Source: Umbelopsis ramanniana AG
Lineage: Eukaryota; Mucoromycota; Umbelopsidomycetes; Umbelopsidales; Umbelopsidaceae
Reading direction: 5' to 3'
Length of the DNA: 64,000 nucleotides
NCBI RefSeq assembly: GCF_025399195.1
Contig: NW_026252140.1
Span: forward strand, 62,001-126,000
Shown: piece after piece, positions 58,500 through 64,000 of the stretch
How the letters are laid out: every line of letters starts with the position of its first letter
Numbering within the stretch: the first letter of the stretch is position 1
Position numbers and translations under genes: made by a program
The notes under the pieces: generated by a model
What the model saw: the letters and a program-made list of their open reading frames with translations, nothing else
What the model was told of the DNA's origin: nothing
Database searches by the model: none

Positions 58500-58936
58500 T
58501 TACTGTTGGGTGGAGAGAATTTCACTGTCACCTTGGTCAGTGATGGAAAGGACGGAGGTGCGGAAGAGCTTACCGCAAGCGGTACCGAGCTCAATGTTGT
58601 TGCCATTGTAGTGATGGACAGGAGTCTTGGAAAGCATGGCATAGTACTCGATCTCGGACTTGCGGAGAGGAGGGCAGTTACCAGCAATGATGACGAGCTT
58701 GGCTAAAGGAGGAAAGGGGTGTGGGTGTTAGCCACAACGAAAGGGACGATCTCTGCTCGGAATGAGCTCCTGTCCCTCAAAGACAAGATGTCTAAGAAAA
58801 TCTACTTACACTTTCCGTGACGGAGAGTCTTCAAGGTGGTCTTGTAACCAAGAGTGTACTTTCCAGACTTGGTAACGAGCTGGAGACGGGAGTTGATGGA
58901 CTCGACGGTCTTCTTGGTCTTCTTGACGGGGGCCAT
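58500..58936 (-). CDS. RPL30: Ribosomal protein eL30
   Basis: Two exons (58936-58810, 58702-58500) sum to 109 codons plus stop. It starts [20 protein letters not shown], then [16 protein letters not shown], and after the intron [31 protein letters not shown] and [14 protein letters not shown]. This is a near-textbook eL30 of the large cytosolic subunit. In yeast this protein binds its own transcript and blocks splicing; the single intron here could allow the same feedback, which is inference. Plus-strand frames across it are shadows. Confidence 0.97.
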
Positions 58937-59290
58937 TGCGAGAGAGAACTGGGAGCAAAAGAGGAGGAACAAAAATTTTTCACTGTCCTCATCATATTAG
59001 AATTTTTCTGGTGGCTTGCGAATACCAGTCACTTAGGCTGTTAGCAGCCAACTCAGACCAACCCTTTTTTTTTTCTTAAGCGATATGTTCACTGTCAGAA
59101 GTGTCTACCGAACAGCTCATGATTTTTAAAAGAAATGCCTATAAATTTTCAAATAAATGATTAGATACTGAAGTTTCAAATAGTCCAGGTCAAATTATGT
59201 TTTTACCCAACTTTCTCTCTGATTTGGCAGTCCTAACTCAGCTAAGCCACTCAATTTTTTTGGGACCTGCCATTCTGGGCCCCTTGTCAA
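58937..59290. other. Divergent promoter, eL30 and EF-Ts
   Basis: A 354-bp region between opposing starts of a cytosolic ribosomal protein and a mitochondrial translation factor. It has a T-rich tract at 59065-59077; no specific element was identified. Confidence 0.4.
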
Positions 59291-60500
59291 ATGCACAAGT
59301 TTGAAGCATACTCAGCTGCACACAAGATGTTCAAAGCATTTCAACTTACTTACAGTTTGCCTCGATGCGCTGCCCTCAGCCCAGCATTAGTTCGATATGC
59401 ATCCACAGCCAATGGCTTCAAGCCTTCCATTAAGCTCCTTGCCAAACTTCGACAAGAAACCGAAGTATCCATGTCAAAAGCAAAAGAAGCCCTAGTTAAG
59501 GCTGAGAATGACTATGAAAAGGCTCTTGCTTGGCTTGAGGAGGATGCCAAGGTTTCCGGTGCCAAGAAGGCGCAAAAGGTTGCTGGTAGAACTGCTGGTG
59601 AAGGCTTGATTGCTATCGCCACCGTCGAAGCTCCCGGTCGCGGTGAAGGAGGCGTTAAGAGCAGAAGCACGATCATCGAGGTCAGTTGTGAGACTGTAGT
59701 TTCGGCGGAATTGTATGATCATGAAAATGCTAACTTGTTCTTTTTCAATGATATAGCTGAACTGCGAAACAGATTTTGTGTCTCGAAACGATCTCTTCAA
59801 GAATTTGGCCACTCAAATTGCTTCAACCTCTCTCTTCGTTCCTGATGTCTTCCAAAACCTCGACAAGTCAAGATTCATCCACCATATTCCTGTTGAATCT
59901 TTCATCAACAGCCCAATTATGCCTCATCCTTCATCAGCATCTGCAGACGCCTATGCCTTGTTCAAGACAGTCCAAGAATCTATCGTTGAGACTATTGGCA
60001 AGCTTGGTGAAAACATCACACTCCGCCGCGTTGCTGTTGTTGCCGACCCTGAATCAGAATTGCAACAAATTCCCAAGCAGCACGACAGAACTATCCTGGC
60101 TTCTGCATACACTCACGGTGGTGACAGCACCACTGGCAAGATCGGAGGTATTGCTGTGCTTGGCCTTTCTGGCGGACCTGCCTCATCGCCAGCTTTGTCT
60201 AAGCTGTCTCGCAACGTTGCTCGTCAAGTCGTAGGATTTAATCCTACATTCCTCAACGAATCACAAGCTGTCGTTCCAGAAGGAGCCGATAAGAAGGAGT
60301 TTTTGGAAACGAATGTCTTGACTCACCAAAACTATATGCTCGGTGGCGGTACGGTTGAAGAAGTCGTGGCCAAGACTGGCAAGGACGAAGGCGTAGACTG
60401 CGAGGTCATTGACTATGTCAGATGGGAAGTCGGTGAAGGTATCGAGAAGGCTGAACAGGATTTCGCCGGTGAAGTCCTTCGCGCCGTCAAAGGCAACTAA
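59291..60500 (+). CDS. TSF1: Mitochondrial elongation factor Ts
   Basis: Two exons (59291-59680, 59757-60500) sum to 377 codons plus stop. An alternative start (MFKAFQLTYSLPRCAAL) at 59327 makes a better presequence. The UBA-like N-terminal domain reads KLLAKLRQETEVSMSKAKEA, then LVKAENDYEKALAWLEE. The core signature is spliced from STIIE to LNCETDFVSRNDLFKNLA, where the conserved NCETDFV motif spans the intron. Later segments include NYMLGGGTVEEVVAK. It recycles mitochondrial EF-Tu by nucleotide exchange. Yeast lacks a classical EF-Ts, while many other fungi keep it. Confidence 0.93.
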
Positions 60501-60782
60501 TTAACATCAAACTGGATAGACTGCAATAATGTATTTAGAAGAGATTGCAACTTCTGCTGCACATAACATTATAATTTTTTTTTTCATTTCATAAAATAAC
60601 ACCATCATCACAATCGTATTGGCTATATCATTAAAAAAATATATCGTAGTAACAGATAGCATTTCTAGGGTGTGAATTTATTGGCAAACCGTTCGACGTA
60701 TCATTTCGAGATATACATGGGCGAAGATATATTTATTGCAACAGTATAGCGATTATAAATAAGGCTACTATGAGTGAATTCC

Positions 60783-61775
60783 TCAATATGGGTTGGGATA
60801 TGGGCTTGTATATTGCTTATCTTGCATGTAATCCAAGTCGCGAAGTGGTACATGCTGTCTGAATCGCTTCAATCTTGTCGAGTAAGCACCGACCATAGCA
60901 GCAAAGTAGAGCTGGAATAGATGGATGTTTTAATAGAATTCGCCGCTCTATGTTTATGAGAGATACATTAGTTATTACCTGAATACCGTTACCAACAAAG
61001 GTCAATACACCGACAACAATGGTAAGAATTTTGAGAATGTTGGTACAGTAGTCGTCGATGCTTTGTTGGTTTGAAGGTATATTGACGGAGCTGTGATAAG
61101 GCGAGCCGTCGGCTGTGGGGGGACCACCCTGCTCGTTCCAGAAGGTAACGCAGTTGTTGTGCGCATCTTGCTCTCTGGCCAACAACAAAATGAAGGCTGC
61201 AAGTGACACTCCGAGAGTTAAGAAGGCCATGATCCAATTGAAGGTGTTGAATAGCAAAACCATACCACGACGTTGCTACGGTACGACTGTGATCAGTAAT
61301 AAAAACTTGTCCACTTAGCATCATTATCGACATTCTTACGGTCAGGACACCAATCAGGCCGAACAAGGACGCCAGAAGCCAAACTATTGAGACGGCTACC
61401 GAGGACCAGAATATCGCATTTACTCCGTTTATACGATTGTCGACTATACTGTAATACTCTGCAGGTAGTATCTATATTTAGCAAGCATGTAGCTTTGTGT
61501 TGGATTTGGTTGAATGAACACTACTTGCCGTTTTTATAGACAAAGCAAAGGATCAAGCTGGACCCATAGAAAGCCTACGAGTTGCGTAAACTGTTGGTGA
61601 TATTGCGATGTGTGCTTCAAACTGATGCTAGTTAATATCTTACCAATGAAAATGTGGCAATAATGCCTACTCCCACTCTGTGAAAATTATGTTAGGCCCT
61701 GGTCTTTATCTATATGTCATGTCTACACTTTACTTGCCTAAGCGGAATGCAGCAACAGCAGGTAGATGTTACCAT
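60783..61775 (-). CDS. Four-TM membrane protein, unknown
   Basis: Minus strand, multi-exon. The putative start is MVTSTCCCCIPLR at 61775, a Cys-rich end that may be palmitoylated. Hydrophobic segments follow: VGVGIIATFSL with SSLILCFVY; NAIFWSSVAVSIVWLLASLF; MVLLFNTFNWIMAFLTLGVS; and ILTIVVGVLTFVGNGIQLYF. A loop with the Cys-containing NNCVTFWNEQGG and YCTN lies before the last segment. The C-terminus is polar (QHVPLRDLDYMQDKQ). The layout recalls tetraspanin-like or MARVEL-like proteins, but no CCG motif is present. The first intron has a GC donor (AG, then GCAAGT). One internal splice (around 61460-61540) could not be resolved. Confidence 0.6.
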
Positions 61776-63122
61776 GTAGGAAGTAAAGGAGAAGGTAAAG
61801 AACTAATGAAGTGGCGGTGAAAAAGGGACGATTCAATTTTTATGATCTTTGCTTAAATGAAAGAAAAGGCTGGCTTCCGGGCTGTGCTTATTCCAAGGGG
61901 TGACTATGGTGGCTGCCGTATTGTACGTAATAAGCGCAAGAGGCTCATCAACGGAAGATCCTTTATGCTTCTAGCAGCAGTTTTGACGATATTGTTCACA
62001 GTGAGAGCAAAGTATGTAATGTACCGTTGTCTTACTTACTGAACCTCCCAGTTTTTTTTCCTTCTCAAAACATGAATAAACCACAAGTTATGTGTCCCAG
62101 TTACCACCTTTCAGTAATCAGCCACTACTGCGGATTTGCAAGGCATGATCTATCAATATCCTACAACCTACGCCTTGCGGCAACGATTATTACACTCACT
62201 GCAAATCATCTTTTCTGTTGACAGTTCTATCTTATTTGCATGTACTGGTGTTGCTTCTTCCGCGTCAGCAAAGCGAGCCGCTTTTGTTTGCATGTTTATC
62301 GTTAAAAGCCTTATGTGGCTGACGTCCTGTTGAACACAGCCACAAGGCCATTCCCTTCGGCTGCCTCGTGACTTCTAGCTTCTGTGAGCCCACTTCCATT
62401 ACATTGCAATCCTCCTGTCTCAAGCAGTCCACGATTCAATGGTTTCTTTTATTTTCTAGTACAAGACTACGACTGTGGCAAGATGTACTCAGGTACTTGA
62501 TGCCATTGCAATAAAAGGGTACTAGAAGGGCTGTTAAAATTGCTGAGGAGCGATTGTAAGTGTGTAATGATCATGAAGGGTTTGTTGGAAAGCTGGAACG
62601 TTGTCACTTGGTTTTCAGATCGAACAACCGCCGAAGAGAAGTGATTTCTTTATATGTTTTGAGATGGGTGGTGACTTGGGTGATTTTGCTTGTTTACCAG
62701 AACGCGCGCCTGCTAATCAGCCTATTATTAATTTTTTAACTTCTTTATTTTCTACCATTTAGAAAAATGATTGGGCTTGTGAGGATTGCTAGTTTGGAGA
62801 TGTTTTTATGTTCACTACGGACAAATTTAATCTTAGCTATTAATTCAGGCAGGTCTTATTCAACCATCCTTCGAATTTATTCAGCTTGGCGAGCAAAAAA
62901 TACCTTGCGTGACTCTATACATCTACATTTGCAAATCAGGTAAAAACAATTAAAAATTAAACATCTGCGTGACATTAAAAGACAATAAAACTGAAATGAA
63001 CGCATCCAAAAATAAAAAGATTCATAGAGCTCATATCTATGATTACTTTCTTTACACCTACTTCTTTTTTATTGCTATTTTCCTAAGAAAACCCCTTCCC
63101 GTCCTTACAAACAAACCCAACT
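61776..63122. other. 1.3-kb divergent intergenic region
   Basis: Short frames (61857-62042, 62027-62333) show no domain. The stretch presumably carries both promoters. No RNA gene or repeat was seen. Confidence 0.45.
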
Positions 63123-63884
63123 ATGCAAGATAATTTTACCCAGAGCATGCAAGGTCAATTCATGGCTAACGTATCTTTACAATCTCTTTCCTTGAAATCC
63201 ACAAAGCGTCGCAGTTACGATCCAAGCTTATCTCGTAGAGAGCAGCTTTACTTAGGGACTCCTGAGCAGGTACCCAACCAACGCAAAATGCGGCGAAGCT
63301 CATCAGCACAACCTCTATACCCATCTATGCTATCAATTCTTGAACAAGACATTCAGCGACCAAAAAGTGCTTCTCGGCCGCTGCGTACTCCTTCTCCAAG
63401 CTCGTCATGTAACTCCGACCCAGTCACTGGCTCTCTAGCAAGCATAAAATCTTCTACCATGAGTATGTTTAGCACGTTGCAAGAAGCTCTAGTCAGGGCC
63501 GAGAAAGCTGAGCTCCAAGCGAAAGAAAGTCAATTGAAATGGTGTAGGACTGTTACGGAATTGGATCGTCTCCGGGATGAAAATCTGCTGGTCAGAAATC
63601 AATTCGAAAATAGTCAAGCTGAATGTCACCGGCTGCAGGATCTTTTAGAACAACAATCATGTCAGTCTACAAACTCGGTGGCCGAAGCTCCCTCCGTCTC
63701 CAGCAGTTCCTCCAAAATGAAGTATCTATTGGATAAATTTAGTAGGAAAGCTAGGTAATGTTCAAAATTTTATCTCAGAAGCCGGCGGGGTAAAAACAAA
63801 CATTCATCCTTTACATAACTCCATTTCAGGTCACTGTCGAGTAACATGGTGAAAAGAATGCTCCAATTTCCTGTCAAATTTTAA
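63123..63884 (+). CDS. Hypothetical coiled-coil protein, 228 aa
   Basis: Two exons (63123-63754, 63830-63884) sum to 228 codons plus stop. The N-terminal half is basic and Ser-rich (STKRRSYDPSLSRREQLYLG). Residues about 110-185 form a coiled coil (LQEALVRAEKAELQAKESQL, then ELDRLRDENLLVRNQF). The end is a Ser run and a basic tail; splicing adds RSLSSNMVKRMLQFPVKF after the last RKA. No family was recognised. A role at cytoskeleton or membrane is possible but not shown. Confidence 0.65.
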
Positions 63885-64000
63885 CCATTTACCATAGAAT
63901 GCATAACCTCCAGTTCATTTGAAGCTTGTCAAAAAAAAGTCTGTACATATTCTTCTCATAGAATGAAGTCCAATTTGGTACCTCATTGTTAATAAAAACA

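Noticed and set aside
58506-58706. Plus-strand frame over the eL30 gene
   Set aside because: Shadow of a highly conserved ribosomal protein gene with strong codon bias on the opposite strand.

Overview
This window looks like nuclear DNA of a filamentous fungus, most likely an early-diverging one (Mucoromycota). The evidence is dense protein-coding genes on both strands, many short introns (about 50-100 nt, GT...AG), several conserved fungal-only families (Whi2-like, Ssd1, App1, Rrn7, GPI-type cell-wall protein) and a Twinkle-type mitochondrial helicase, which Dikarya are generally said to lack. The phylum call is inference; the kingdom is well supported. No rRNA, tRNA, CRISPR array, retrovirus-like or Polinton-like element was recognised.

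Regions. 1-5.7 kb is repeat-rich and gene-poor: a 212-bp, nearly perfect inverted duplication (1659-1870 and 3398-3609) flanks a low-complexity Ser/Arg-rich locus, followed by a degenerate array of roughly 195-bp tandem units (4.4-5.3 kb). 5.7-19.5 kb carries a Whi2-like protein, a MYND protein, a 13-exon CCCH/RWD-like/CHY zinc-finger protein divergent from an SSD1 gene, then RRN7 (Pol I factor) and TFB5 (TFIIH). 19.5-23.7 kb is sparse and holds an isolated secreted GH12 glucanase. 23.7-31 kb: phosphatidate phosphatase App1, a small unknown gene, a PEX39 homologue, a membrane protein, a GPI-type cell-wall protein and an AlkB-like dioxygenase. 31-43 kb: carboxypeptidase Y, mitochondrial release-factor methyltransferase, a degenerate MoxR-like AAA protein, a 74-aa conserved-looking protein, a CUE/Myb/RING-like protein, a candidate 33-aa three-exon micropeptide gene and a large unknown protein. 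43-64 kb: SPATA20/YyaL-type thioredoxin-fold protein, an unknown 158-aa protein, RPC82 (Pol III), Twinkle helicase, an importin-alpha/TMCO6-like ARM protein, an atypical cytochrome P450, ribosomal protein eL30, mitochondrial EF-Ts, a four-TM protein and a coiled-coil protein.

Most genes are unrelated housekeeping genes, with no operon or obvious biosynthetic cluster. Mitochondrial functions recur (Mtq1-type methyltransferase, Twinkle, EF-Ts, SPATA20-like), as do transcription factors and subunits for Pol I, II and III. The points most worth a second look are the pseudo-ATPase MoxR-like protein, the micropeptide gene, the chains of 7-25 nt microexons, the GC-AG introns, a P450 without the ExxR glutamate, and the satellite-like array. 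Exon boundaries were worked out by eye from splice consensus and reading-frame continuity; for many genes the summed exon length was checked to be a multiple of three, and this is stated where done.
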